Assembly: GCF_005239225.2 (NCBI RefSeq)
Contig: NC_133297.1
Coordinates: forward strand, 12,016,147-12,080,146
Origin: Populus alba
Lineage: Eukaryota; Streptophyta; Magnoliopsida; Malpighiales; Salicaceae
Reading direction: 5' to 3'
DNA: 64,000 bases
Shown here: positions 22,974-36,289 of the stretch, one piece after another
Layout: each line of letters starts with the position of its first letter
Position numbering within the stretch: position 1 is the first letter of the stretch
Notes under the pieces: model-generated
What the model saw: the letters and a program-made list of their open reading frames with translations, nothing else
What the model was told of the DNA's origin: nothing
The model's database searches: none
Position numbers and translations under genes: made by a program

Positions 22974-24460
22974 TGAGAGATTATCTTTTGTTCATGTTCA
23001 CAGTTCAGTTTGTGGAAAGCATAATTAATTGGTGTATCTTTTGTAGGTGTGTGCTATTTAATTAGGTTCATGTGCTACCTATCTTATGATCAACTTGGTG
23101 ACCATGTTAAGGATAGGTTGACATTGGAATGTTGCTTAAGTTGATGTTTTCTTGTTTAGTTTTCAATAAGATTCATGGTTTAATTACTTTCAATTCCTTT
23201 TTAATTCCGCTACTAAAAAGAGGGTCTGCATGAGCAACTCAATGTACACAAGGAGTATACAAGAGACCAAAAGAAACATGCTGCATGACAGTTGGAACTT
23301 GCAGAAAAATACAAGGTTCACTTGTCAAAGATCCAATATACTATATTATATTCCTTTAATAGAAATGGCAGCAGACGATGCATGCTAAGTTACCAGAGTA
23401 AATGAGAACTGAATAGATTTATGTAAAGTAGCAAAAAAAAAAAACAAGTTGAGCAGAAAAGCCCAGATATGCATGACTGTAGGAATTAACTAAACACTAC
23501 TTGCTTAAGAGAAATCTGAACACGAAGGGAAGAGATTTTCAAAGGGAACCAAGATAAACATTTGTACCCAAGCCAAAATACATGCAATATTTTGAATTAG
23601 TATAGAGCTGGTGACATGCTAAATCATGATAAATGTATGGAAAAACAACTAGATCAGTCACCTTCAAAGAAACCAATATGGAGCCAGGGTGTGATACATA
23701 GATCTTTAGTGATACGATTTAACTGTGCCTGATCAGTTTAAGAAGACTAGGAGAGCATTTTACGAACACAACTATCAAGAAACAGGAGGCCAGGAAAAAC
23801 AGAAGTTAAAGGATAAATAATAATCGATTTTTTCTTTTCTGCTTGATAACGCAACTATGAACTTTGAACGCTGACTGTTTGGTATCACTGACAACAAGTA
23901 AAATATACAAAATCTTGGGATCTAGAACGGATTGTCAAATCTGTCCAAGGTATCACTCCTTAATTTCCTCGAGACAATCAAAATCCAAGAAAATATACAA
24001 CCAGAAAATCCATTTAAACAAACAAAAAAAACGAGCCTAAACTATTCAAAATTATCCTGAATTGTGAGTCAAGTTGAACATATATAGCTCATAAACTTTA
24101 ATTTCTTTCTTTCAAATCACATTTTCTTACAATATAATTTTCATGCTTTCAAACTATTGCCTATGATTCAAAATAACAAAACTGTTTTTCACTATAATAA
24201 TCGGAAGTAATCTAATAAAAATTTAAGAGATCAAGTTTGGGTCAACAGTTGTAAAGCTATATATTCTAATAAAATCTCATATTAATTACTTTTAAGTATA
24301 TATGACATAAAACGAAAGCTATGGCTTTTATGCATGCGCTAGAATCATTGTATAACAACTGCAATCTATTTCTATCGATTTCATTATCAACCACTCGATG
24401 TATGAAAAAGTGAAGACGAAAAAAACGCATAAATAAGCAGTTACTGCTGTGTTTTGGTAG
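22974..24460. other. Intergenic, 3' flank of PDF1, no gene seen
   Basis: AT-rich, only very short frames, no recognisable repeat. Confidence 0.5.
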
Positions 24461-24715
24461 CTATACATTTACAAATATTGTTAATGACTTTACCAGCACA
24501 GAACAACTATTGCCATCAAAGACAATGTCCTTTAAGCCCATTACTTCAATTGAGTCTTGTTCGAAGAAAAGTTCAACGTACAATGATACTCCAAAGTCCA
24601 AACACACTGACACGGGGACAGATGGCTCATGGCTCGAGTTATCATAACAGTTAATGCATACCAGCAAGACCACCAAAATTAGGGAAGAAAAACAAATACT
24701 TTGAGAGCTCGGCAT
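24461..24715 (-). CDS. Possible small secreted protein (84 residues)
   Basis: Minus-strand ORF from ATG 24715 to the stop at 24461. The start MPSSQSICFSSLILVVLLVC is a good signal peptide, followed by INCYDNSSHEPSVP and a short mature region with few cysteines. The minus strand carries TATATAAG near 24858-24866, about 145 bp upstream. An earlier ATG about 11 bases upstream opens a 15-codon frame in another phase, which counts against efficient translation. I do not recognise the family. It may be the first exon of a longer gene or chance. Confidence 0.3.
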   Translation of the reverse strand: MPSSQSICFSSLILVVLLVCINCYDNSSHEPSVPVSVCLDFGVSLYVELFFEQDSIEVMGLKDIVFDGNSCSVLVKSLTIFVNV

Positions 24716-24869
24716 GATCTCGACATGGTAGCAGATGCTCGCTCCCTTTTCTTATAGTAACTAACAAGAAAACCTGAGCCCGAGTAGTTGCAAAGGAAGA
24801 AAACTCACAAATTGGTTAATTCCTCGGTTTAAGGGTGGCTAAACATTCTGTCGTAGGTGCTTATATAGA

Positions 24870-27560
24870 ATGACAATAAGTTATTACTTCCTCGGTAAGC
24901 TAGCTAGGTGCCTAGGTGGGATCTTCGAAAAATATTTTTATCGACGTCAGAGAGAAAACTGACCAAAATCATAATGCAACTGTAGGTAGGGTTTGCATTT
25001 TGATAAAATCTCAAAGGGTCATCTCTTATATGATAGGTGAGATATAAAAGCTGTGGATTCAATTCAATTCAATCTGAGTACCAAAATCCTACCAGCAAGG
25101 AGGATGTGATCTAAATAGGGCATCCTAAAAGAAATGAACCTAGAAGTTCCCGGTTTGCCGCTTCCTCTTAGGATTCAGATTTTGGCCGAGTGGTGAAATT
25201 ATTTTGATGCCACAACTACAAATTAATTAATCTATTCTAAAAAAAAAGAAAGAAGAATCTGATTTAGTCCCAGATCTAAAAGAAGACACAAATATGAAAG
25301 AAACATGTGGACGGCGGCTTGATTTATGTGAAATACTTTTTCCTGAATCATTGCTTCGAGCCGCATCGATCATCATCGAAGATTGGTGGCACCGTCTGCT
25401 AAGGTACTTTGAGATTTAGCAATGTATTGCCTTTTGAGTTCAATTTTGGTAATACGCGACCTTATATTTTAATGTGAAGACCTTATATTTTTTTTAAAAT
25501 ATAAGGATACCTATCCTTTTCTTTCATGTAATCTTGCATTCATTGGATTATAATAATTGATTTTTTTAAATGTGACTTTATTGATTATTAAAATAAATTA
25601 GTATTAGTATTAGTATTAGTATTAGTATTAGTATTAGTATTAGTATTATATACTAAATAAAATATTTGGAAATTAACATATCCATGTATATCATATTCTA
25701 AAACTTTTAAGAATTATCGTATTTGGATGTCGATATCGTATTATATCTGCACCTCGTATCCCCATACGTGCTTCATATACGCCGCCGGTTTTAACATGCT
25801 TAGAAGTTTGACTCCATCCCGGCAGTTTAATTTTATAGATTACAGCTGGGCAATCAAAAACAGCTCGAGATGTCTTGAAGCCCAGTGTGCAAGGGAGTCT
25901 GGATCCAAAAGTTTAAGCAGGCCTTAGAGCCCAACATTTATGAAGCCTTGCAAGGCCTCTTGAGAACTCTTGAGTCTACTAAGAAGGTGTGGTGGGTAAA
26001 AACAGCACTGTGAAGCCCAGCAATGGATAAAAGGAGCATAGAATGCCTCATAAATCTTGATACGATGTTATTTAGGTTTCTGCGCCACTAGGTTTTAAAC
26101 TTGAAAAGGGTTGAGAAGGGATTTTTTTCAGGAATTTATTAATTTTGATATAAATAGTTTTTTTTAAACCTGAAAGATGAATTTAAAATGATATATGAAA
26201 ACTAGATTGAGGATACTCTAATTATAAAATAAATATTACTTTTATTTAGAAAATACCATTGATATATAGCTAGGAACCACTTTTAATTGTGTTTTAGAAG
26301 CTTTTATTTTACATCAACGAAGAAAATAAGACAATTAAGCATGATATCTCAAACTCCTAACATTATGCTCCTCGATTATCATTAAAAAAAAAAGGATACA
26401 TCTGCAGAGCTTCTAGCCACAGGACGTGTATTATTGTTCTTGATAATGTTAACTAACCTACCTCACCGACCTTCCAAAACAGTGCACAAGCTCTACACAC
26501 ACATATAGCATAAAGTCTGACAACTATTTGAATAGGGTAGTGTTGGATGTGCATTGCTCCTATTTATATTTACATCATATATGTATCTTGATTATTTTTT
26601 AAATATTTTAAAATTAATAATTATTTAAATCTTTAATAATCTAAGATTTATAATACTCGAATTGATAATTTTTAAAAAATAAACATAATATATATAATCA
26701 ATTAAACTATACCTCTTAAAATTTAATCTCAGTAAAATATTGTTAATAGAGATTGTGGCTTTCAAATTCTATGTTCAAGTGGTCCAGCTTCATAATCATA
26801 AATATAAAAGCATTAAAATTTCTAAAATTTAACAAATCAATAAATGACGTGAAATATTTGAAAATCTTAAATATCTTATGAGTTTTCAACTTTCTGATGG
26901 AACAGACCATGTATTTGTTTCCTACATCAGTTAGTATACACTTACACTTGTATTACAAAAGTTAAAATATCTTGGGATATTTAAGATTGTAGCTAAACAC
27001 TCATTTGCATTTGTTTACAAAAATAGTATAATGATGTTTATGTTTGTTCACTTAAAAACTCAACATTGGCTTGTATTGAAGTCTTTTTATATGATTTATT
27101 TATTATTATTAAATTGATTAAAAATAAATAAGTTTTTTTTAATTTTATTACATAGTAAATTGATCAAAATACTATTCAAAGCAAAAAAATAATTTAAACA
27201 TGATGTCAATACCATGATTTTTTTGCTATTATAATATCAGTTGAGAAGCAATTTGGTATCTAACTAAATATAAAAAATAATAAATAATTAAAATACATAG
27301 TAAAACGATGAAAATATTTTTAAAAGCAAAAAAATTTAAGCATATAGACAAAAGGCATTGTGTTCTTTTTATAATAGTTTTTTGCATCATTATTAAATCA
27401 ATTCAGGGATAATTTGGTATTTGTCAAAATAAAAAAATAACAAAAGTATGTGACGCAAGCAAAGACGCTCATGTTTTTTGATCAACACGTGCAGCGCCTT
27501 TTAACATTCAAATATACTTATTTATTTATTTTTAATTTTAACATTTAAATATTTATTATA
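24870..27560. other. Intergenic, AT-rich, no gene seen
   Basis: Contains the hexamer microsatellite listed separately and long A/T stretches. The 66-codon frame at 25727-25927 has no domain similarity. Confidence 0.5.
25599..25654. repeat. Hexanucleotide microsatellite (AGTATT)n
   Basis: About nine perfect copies of AGTATT in a row. Confidence 0.95.
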
Positions 27561-27567
27561 GGCCATA

Positions 27568-27877
27568 GATGTTCCATTCACAAGGCTCTGCAGCACAAAG
27601 AACGTTATGACCGTAAATGAACAATTTCCCGGTCCAGCACTGTATGTTACTAAGGGAGAAACCATTATCGTGGATGTTTATGAACTAGAGCCCTGATAAA
27701 ATCACCATTCACTGTTACGAATACATCAGAACTCCTGTGTGGAAATTTGGGTTGGGTTTGGTTGATGTCACTGTGAGGCAAATTCACGATATCTTGTGTT
27801 ATACTAAAGGTCTAGCAAATCAATGGAGCCCCGGCTACTGCTCCCACGGATACGAGGCAATGCTAATTGTCACTTCT
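27568..27877 (+). pseudogene. Laccase (multicopper oxidase) gene remnant, N-terminal part
   Basis: The translation reads [20 protein letters not shown] then [16 protein letters not shown], very close to the first cupredoxin domain of plant laccases (which read TRLCSTK..VTVNG.FPGP.LYV). It then has stops and a frameshift before KITIHCYEYIRTPVW, where the first copper-binding HWHG should be and is lost. No signal-peptide exon is seen upstream. Not functional. Confidence 0.8.
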
Positions 27878-28554
27878 TTTTTTCATCCCTAAACTTTTTT
27901 GTTTTTAATTTTGCTATTTTATGACATGGTTATTTTAAGTAAACTTGCTAGGAAATGACATGATTAAAAGTTAGGAGATTAAAATGAAAATGGTAGAGAA
28001 AATGGGTGGTGGCCTTAAAACTCGGGTGAAAAGTTTTTTGTGATGTACTTTCTAAGTAATTAATTTTTAGTTCCTCGATGTTTTTTAAACAAATTCAATT
28101 TTGATACAAAACTCTTTTTATTTTTTAATTTCTAGTTTGAGAAATGAGAGAGTAGTTGGATTCTAGTTATATAAAGAGAAAATCTTGGTTAACACAAATT
28201 TTGACCATGAAAAATATTGATTTTTATGTCAATAGATTTTATTTGATGAGAAGATTTTTACTTAGGTGTTCATTTTTATTTTTATTACCTAAGATGGTAG
28301 ATCTGAGTTAGAAAAGTTTTTTTTTTTTCAGGTTTTTGGGTTATTTGATATCATAGATGAGTTTGTCAAGGTGTCCAAAGTATTTTCTAGATGTTTGGAG
28401 TAAAAAGTAAAAGTTAAAAATTGAGTTTTTTAAATAAAAACTTGTGGCCTGACGTTTTAGCAATTATCCGATCGCCGAAAACTAGGTCAACAAACAAAGC
28501 ATTGCCTATGTTATTTTTTTTTTAAATAAGCATCCACCCTTTAATATAAAAAAA

Positions 28555-28745
28555 TCACAAGGTCGCATCGAGGCTTGTAACCCAGCAATCCTAGTAAGGG
28601 TTTCCTTACCTATGCATCCTAGATTCGAGTCTTGGCGTGCATATCTGTCACCCTCGTGGTGCCTTGCCTGCTTACTGGACTTGTAGGATATTTAGCGGGT
28701 CTAGAAATTAATCATGATACACATAAATTGATCCGAACACTTTTA
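28555..28745 (+). mobile_element. SINE-like element
   Basis: About 190 bp holding a good RNA polymerase III B box (GATTCGAGTC near 28623), preceded by a tRNA-like stretch (CGCATCGAGGCTTGTAACCC) and followed by a conserved-looking tail (GGACTTGTAGGATATTTAGC). It resembles SINEs I associate with Salicaceae. The family is not assigned. It lies between the two laccase fragments. Confidence 0.5.
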
Positions 28746-30049
28746 AAATATAAAAACAAACATAAAACAAAAAGAAATATTATGGTGGCATGTTTACAAT
28801 GACTTGACACGAGCGATTATTTATGGTGATTTTATAATATGTCCCAAAAAATGGAGCCGAATATTCTTTCCTTGAAGCCTCATGCAAGCGTACCAATTAT
28901 TTTTTTTTTTTTTCAAGGTTAGCATAAAAAAAATTGAAAGAATAATATCTTTTAAAAAAATTTGATAAAATATTATATTTTTATCATGTTGCGTTTCAGA
29001 AACATATTATTTACTAAATATTGCTTTTCTTAAATGCAAGGTAAAAGTGTGCTATCATCTGGCTTAACCGATGCTCGATTGGATTTAGTTGTATTAATTG
29101 GTCAATTGTTTCTTATAAAAACTATAATTTTATGAATTTTTTTCAAATATATTTTACAAGTCAAATTATATATTTTTGCTCAACTTGTAGACTAAAAAAT
29201 AAAGTTCAATTAAAATCTCAAAAACTTATTATTCATACAATAGTTGTCCTCTGTTTTTCTATGTCAATGATGCACTTGATCTTGTGATAACAAGTAATTT
29301 TGAGCAGTTAGGTATGAGTCTATCATAGCTAAATGAGGATTTGTCCCAAACAGGTTATGTGGATAACCTAGCAGATACATACATAGACCAGTGGGATAAG
29401 TTTAGACTTAAGGCGAGGTTTGGTCATACTTGACCAGAATAACGGATCAAAAGGATTATTACTTTTGATTTGATCATTTGACCGTGCTCAAATTTTTATA
29501 AGAATTTTCAAAAGCTATTTTTCCAATAGTAGCCATCGCGTTGCTACACAGATAACTGGATCTTTAAATATAAAAAATCTCATTAAAACTCTTTGGTTTT
29601 GGTGGTTTTAAGATTTTTCTTGTGATTTTTAAATTCGATCGACTGGTTTTACTGATCATTATGAGCCGATTGACCGACTGAACTAGATGATAACACACTT
29701 TCACCTTATTGTGCTTTAAAAGTGTGACATTTATTGAATGTTGTTATTCTGAAATGTGACGACTATCTTTTTAGATTTTAAAAAAGCAATATTTAATAAA
29801 TATCGTGTTTATGAAATCCAACAAAGTAAAAGAGTGTTATTTCATCAAAAAAAAAATCAAACAATATTATACTTTTAATTTTTTATGTTTACTGTGCTAA
29901 TTTTCAATGTTATCCAATTATTTTAGATTTTTTAACATTTATTTCAAATAAAGAAAAAAAATCGGTCTTGAAAGTCGTGAATGGAGAGTTAATTTGATGC
30001 ATTGATCGTTGATTCACGAAATGAGAGTGGTGCAAGAAAGACTTATTTT

Positions 30050-30160
30050 TTGAAGTTTTTGATCAATTTCGTGCCTCAGGAGCATATCCCAATGTCTCTG
30101 ATGCTTACAATATCAAAGGTCGGCCCGGCGATCAATTTCCTTGCTCAAGATCAGATACGG
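30050..30160 (+). pseudogene. Laccase gene remnant, second fragment
   Basis: The frame reads ASGAYPNVSDAYNIKGRPGD then QFPCSRSDTV, matching the laccase segment around PNVSDAYTING.PGD...C. Upstream, about 29970-30050 has a decayed GEWW-like region with stops. It is in the correct order and orientation relative to the piece at 27568, so both are probably one gene broken by insertions and deletions. Confidence 0.75.
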
Positions 30161-30219
30161 TGCCACCATAGCGTTGCTGTACATTGGCTTCTTTTTCTTT
30201 GTTTGTTTTTTTACTAGTA

Positions 30220-33200
30220 TTTCTTCTTGGTAAATAATAATATAAATATACATTGCCTAATAATCTAAATTATTGAATTTAATTAGTTCTTTACATAATA
30301 TTAAATTTTAATAGCCAAACAATCACAAGTTTAAATATCATTATTTTATTATAATTAATAAATCAAGCATAAATAATACAAACATGATAATAAATAATAT
30401 CTCAATTCAACATAAAAAAACAAGATGACAAAAATCTTTAATTATTTTTCTAGATAAATTTTAATTATGCTATTTGTTTTTTTTTTTAAATTCAAACTGC
30501 GCTACTATATATATATATATATAAAACTCTCATCCAATTAGCTATGTAAATTTTATGTGTTTACACCTTGATTTGTTCAAACCAAGAGCAGGGGGGCGAG
30601 GAGGGTTTGAAAATTTAGAAAATCAGTGGAAGGTTGAGCAAAGCCCAAAACATTAATTTTATAAAAGCTTGAATCGGGTATTTTGGTGTTCGATGGGTGA
30701 TTGGGTCGGTGGCTGGTGTGAACGAGAGATTAATTATGTGTTCGGTTTTTTTAGTCTGGTTCGAATCAGATTTTTAATCTTAAAGATTTGTAACAAAAAC
30801 TAAATTGAATGAAATTTCTTAAGAAAATTTAACCATAATTCTTTTAAATCAGATGATATAAATAATCCGAATAATTCGGCAAACGAATCTCGAGGTCAGG
30901 CATATGCGTCCTCGAATGCAGGATCCTGGGCTCCAAACTCCAAAGAGTGGAAAGCAAAGGACCTTTCTGTTTTCCTACAGTGCGTGTGTGAAGGCAGGAA
31001 GCGAGGTGGTGGCGTGTTGTGTTGGATATGATATGGCCCATTTTACGCTAGTCTGTGCTGCAAAATCTCCCATCTCAAAGATTTGCGTTCACGAGGCTCT
31101 ACTCTACACTCACGTGTACACCCCACTGCCCCATGTTTGTTTTGCGTGATTCTCAAGTTTCCTATCTCAGAACCATGTAGATCTTTCACACTCTTTAGTG
31201 CTTTATTTCTTTCAGTCGACATAGCTAGTAGCTAGCTACTCTATGACCCATCTACCTCCGCAAAGCTGCCGACCACGAACCATATCTGCCTTCATTATTC
31301 ATTCTTGATTAACTGCTTCAATATATATATATATATATATATAATATATATATATATATAAAGCAAAACGAGCCAGTTTTACAGAATTAAAGCAGCTCAC
31401 GCCTGTCGAACCTTGTTCCTAAAAATTTCTCAATAGAATGTGAGAACCGAACTATTTTCAACGTTCAAGTACAGTGGATTCTAGCGCTGAATTGAATTAG
31501 CTTATATTTTAAGTCATTTGGTGATGGAAAGCTATCCCCTAAACTTTTCTTGTAATATATATATAGATAGATGAAGGAAAACGAGCCAGTTTTACTGAAT
31601 TAAAGCAGCTCCCGCCTGTCGAACTTTGTTCCTAAGAAATTCTCAATAGAATGTGAGAACCGATCTATTTTCAACGTTCAAGTACAGTGGATTCTAGCGC
31701 TGAGTTGAATTAGCTTATATTTTAAGTCATTTGGCGATGGAAAGCTATCCCCTAAACTTTTCTTGTAATCGCCTATGGCATGTGGGGTTGAATATTCTTT
31801 ATTTCAGCAAATTTTTAAGTAACGAAGAAATAAATAAGTAACCTCCTTCCTAGAAGAATGTTATGTTAACATCCCAGCACGCAGAATCTCATATTAGGGT
31901 TCTTGACTAAATAAAAATAATACTAATAAAATAAAAGGTTAAACTGAGATAAGGTTTAGTCCATCTGTCCGAGCTTATCCCTCTGTGCCGTTGTGCATAC
32001 AAGTATCTAATCACTCCTACTCGGTGTGAAATATCATTTGCTCCATGCTATCAAAGCGTGGGGCAAATCTTTGCGTGATCTTCCCTCCAGGATCGTATTC
32101 AATTAATGAATACATAAGGTTGATTGACCTGAACTACAGGCATCAGCCAATGAACTCTGCGAATTATAAACTAACGCAACGCCCTAATTAAGCTTGGTTA
32201 ATCGTGGTGGTGCTACAATTATCATTAATATTAGTCTTTGATCTTCGAGTTTTATGGTGTTGAGAAGACCGTGCTTTCTTGGATTGATGAAAACTAGGCC
32301 AATCAAGCTGATCGTGTTCTAGCTTTTCACATGACACACATTCGATCTTGTACGAGTGTATAGCTTTAGGATATTGAATAAGCACACGCATTGATGAAAT
32401 TCGAAAACTGTTGCGGCGTCCTTTATGTTTGTCTTAACAGCATCGCAAGTAAGGGACCACTTTCTATATATTGCATTCAAATCTCTAGGAAGAGAGATCA
32501 TGGAACTGGAACTTTCAGAGCAAACATGGACCATTACCAAAGACTAAGACTAAGAGGATAAATTTGAGAATAAAATAAACGAATGATTCATGGGATAATA
32601 TATAAATAATGCCAAGTAGAAAGACACTGTAAAAAAAAATTATAGGCTTTATGGCTAATTAAAGTTATAAACTTTCAAAGTTTGTAGGCTCAAACTTCTA
32701 TGCAGTTCTTCTGCAGATTTCTATAAACCTATGACTGAAATGAACTCGTGGCCAGTCTTATGATCACGCATGTCTACTTAAAAAATCTTGTATTGTCCCT
32801 TTCAATTCTCCATCCTAAATGAGGACTGGAAACACCAGTCAAATTCAGGTTCTCTACTTTATTACCTCTATTTCATAGTCCACACAAAAAACTGCTCCTG
32901 CACGGTTTTACAGAAATTGACAAGCTAGCATTGACTTAAAAATATTTCAGGGAATAGGATAGGCAAGGAAATACTGTGGTTTTAAAATATGGTTCTTCAA
33001 AATACCGCTGCTGAGACCTGCGGTATTTTAAAAAAGGTAAGTTTTTTATATTTTAAATTATTTTTTTTTATATATATATATATATCATTTTGATGTATTA
33101 ATACCAAATTAATTTTTAAAAATAAAATTATTATTTTAATTTATTTCCAAAAAAAAACTTTAAAAAACAACCATTATTATACTCTTAAATATTCTCCTAC

Positions 33201-34380
33201 CCTAGCTATAACAAACTATTCCCAATTCTAAACCTCAATTGCAAACCCATAACATTAACCCTAATTGATGTAAATTGATTTGCATTCGGAGTTCACAATA
33301 ATTGATTTAGATTGCTTTGGGATTTGGGAAACATTTAAAGTTAGGGTTCAGTTAGGATTAAAGTTTAGAATTTGGGGTTATTGTTTTTAAAATTACTACA
33401 GTTCCCAACTATGGTATTTTAAAAAACAGCAGTTGGTAACTAAGATATATCCCTCGTATTTTTCAAAAAATCTACAGCATGTGCTCATTTGGCGAAACTT
33501 TCTGACAAAAATAATGAATCAACGTCAACTATAAACCTTAGTCTTCCAAGCTAATGATGCAGGTTTGATTCCCGCTGCCCTTCTGAATGTCTGATTTTTC
33601 TCCATTTTTTTAACCTCCTGGGAAAGACACCCAAGCTTCATTTTTCTTGTTTTTATTTCCCCGGTATAGCAGAAACTTCGAGTTTTCATGGTGAATTTAT
33701 AAACTGTATAGATATATTTCTAGATTTAATTAGTTCGAGATGGAGTATTAGGTCTAGGTTAATTAACTGAGTATAAAACTAACAAGTTAATATAATAGCA
33801 TCCCACGATCCCACCCTCGAAAGATTAATCTTTTCTTCAGTTTCCAGTACCAAGAGTTTTCTAGTGCCTACAAGGGGCCGGTGGGATCACAAGTTCTAGG
33901 TTCTTGGTTAAAATATTTCCTTCTTTTCCATACGAGACTGCAAAAGTAGATACACGCCTTGCTGGAACGTTTATCAACTTTCAATTGTTGCTTTCTTTAT
34001 TCACTAATTTCTAACAACGAACTATAATAATGCCTATAACACGATCTCAAGCTGGTTACGCCAATCATTTGCTGCCATAATAAGACCAACTTATTGAGCA
34101 GCCCTGTTTCTCTGCATTTGCTAGCTCGTAAATCCATGCAAAGGGACGGTGTATAAGATACTAAAATGCTCGATGACAATTTCAACAGTTGGAACAAAGC
34201 CGACGTTCACATTTCCATCGCATCAAGTAACAATGCTTAAAGTTTGAATTGTGCTAGAGTGCCAAAAGCATGCACTCCTTAGACAAGAGAAATGGCAAAC
34301 TTCGTGGTCTGCCATTCACGTGAGGATTTACTTAATATCATGCGCAGTCTTATGGTATGAAATTATAAAAATGTTATATT
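30220..34380. other. Intergenic, no gene seen, several repeats
   Basis: Holds AT microsatellites (near 30510-30525 and 31319-31360), the 196-bp tandem duplication listed separately, and a MITE-like stretch at about 32980-33450 bounded by TGCGGTATTTTAAAA-type sequence. Reading frames near 30844-31149 overlap on both strands and have no domain. Confidence 0.5.
31361..31769. repeat. 196-bp direct duplication next to an AT microsatellite
   Basis: Copy 1 is 31361-31556, copy 2 is 31574-31769, identical in length and with few differences. Both start AA(G)NAAAACGAGCCAGTTTTA and end CCCTAAACTTTTCTTGTAAT. An AT-rich spacer of 17 bp separates them, and a long AT repeat lies just before copy 1. Confidence 0.9.
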
Positions 34381-34385
34381 GGTTA

Positions 34386-34889
34386 TGTTAGGGAATAGTA
34401 TAAATCATATCTTAAAATCCTACTTAACAACTTAAGCTATTGAGTTGAGATTGTTCTTTGACATGATTTTAAAACCTTGATGACCAAGCAGTCACGATTT
34501 CAAATCTCACCATTCTCATTTATTTGATAAAAAAAAAGCATAAGGTAATGTGAGTCTGTGCAAGTTTCAAACTCAAAATATTTTCACTTGAGGGGGTGTG
34601 TTGGAGAATAATATAAATCATATCTTAGAACCTTACTTAACAGTTTAAGCTATTGAATTGAAATGGTTCTTTGATATGGTATCAGAGCTTTGATGACCAA
34701 GCGATCACGAGTTCGAATCTCATCATCCCCATTTATTTGATAAAAATTAAGCACAAGGTAATGTGAGTCTGTGCAAGTTTAAAACCTAAAGGGCTTTCAC
34801 TTAAGGGGATGTGTTAGAGAATAATATAAATCATATCTTGAGGCCTCACCTAACAGTTTAAACTTTTGGTTTGAATTAGTTCTTTGACA
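34386..34889 (+). mobile_element. Tandem TRIM retrotransposon with three 78-bp LTRs
   Basis: LTR copies at 34386-34463, 34599-34676 and 34812-34889, all 78 bp and spaced exactly 213 bp. They start TGTTRG.GAATA.TATAAATC and end TTGACA or TTGATA. The middle one is followed directly by the primer binding site TGGTATCAGAGC (34677-34688, initiator tRNA-Met). A G-rich polypurine tract precedes LTRs 2 and 3. No coding capacity, as expected of a terminal-repeat retrotransposon in miniature. Confidence 0.88.
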
Positions 34890-36289
34890 AGCTTAAGTTG
34901 CCTTCACAACATGCACCTAACTGCATAGGGCAAAACCCGCTAGCCTTGGGAATTTCTTTAAAGCAAATGGGACTTGAAAAATAAAACCAAATACACGTGT
35001 GTTAACACCCAGAAATCTTAGAATCTTAAAAATATAAATTTTAGAAAAGATATTTTTTTAGTTTAGTGAGAGTCTCAATTGATTCTGAGCTTCAATACAT
35101 GATTATGATTTAAAAACTTGCATAATAAACCTAAATTTAATATTATTTTGAATAGAATACAACTTATAATACCACATATATATATAGGAGTTAGATGACT
35201 CTTCAATCAATTCTCTCCACACAAAAACAAGACTTATGTTCAGTAAAATACCCAATGAATCCACTAAGTTCAAAGTTTACAATTTCTTTATTCTTAATAT
35301 TTTTAGCATTTATATTTTAGGAGCTTATCTCTTTAAAATATTATTTTACTATCTCTCTCTACAGAGTTATTGACTTACGCATCTCAAAGTCCCTACATCC
35401 ATAAAAAAAAGGATCTTTTGTAGGTATCGGCTACAAGTCACCCCTGGCTTACTAGGCATTACCTACCAGCCACTTGGTTTTCCACATTAAGCAACCATAC
35501 ACCTTGGCTAGAAAAAATAGATTAGATTGTTATAACCAAATGATCAACATATTACTAGCCACTTAAACATTATTCTTAAGCACCTTGGATTTTGAGACAT
35601 TATTAATTAACATTATATGTGGAGAAATGATTAAAAAAAAAAACCATAAGCTTGTTTCTAAAACTTATTTTGGACATTTCCAAGCCATTCTATGGTAAAC
35701 AACAAAGACACACCTGGCTAGGACATGTGATTGATCTACCTGTTATTGCGGACACTTCTACCAACCAGACCTTTAATAACTCATCAGTCAAATGCAAATC
35801 CTCACTCAGACTATGTTGGCAACTCAATAGAAAAACCAAGACTTGTAACTCCAGCAAGTTTTGGCACCTTCAACAACACATAACACCCTAGTTCCACCAT
35901 TATCAGCTACTCCTAGTTCCCGTAAGCAATTCCACTACCATAAAGAGTATAGGAAAAATGACCTCCAAAAGAGTATTTTGCCTTGATGCTTGCCAAGAAC
36001 CTCTAGGGATCGATCACGGCATCATGATACCCCCACACACAGTTGAAACTCTAGACATGTCCCCTTAAACCATCGCGTGATGGAAATCAGTTATTAATCA
36101 CATCGTTACACACCAAACTCCTCGAGCTCTTTAGTTTATAACAAACAAAGGACTAAAAGATGATTTGTATTTGAGAATACCTAAGAGAATTTCTACAACC
36201 CTTATCAATTGAGAGATTCTATTTTGTTCAAATGAGTATTGAACACTCAACTCTTTAGGGACCATATTTCCATAAAAAATAAGCCTAAA

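Noticed and set aside
30844..31149. Overlapping frames on both strands near 31 kb
   Set aside because: Neither has a recognisable domain, splice sites or conserved composition. They arise in a locally GC-richer patch.
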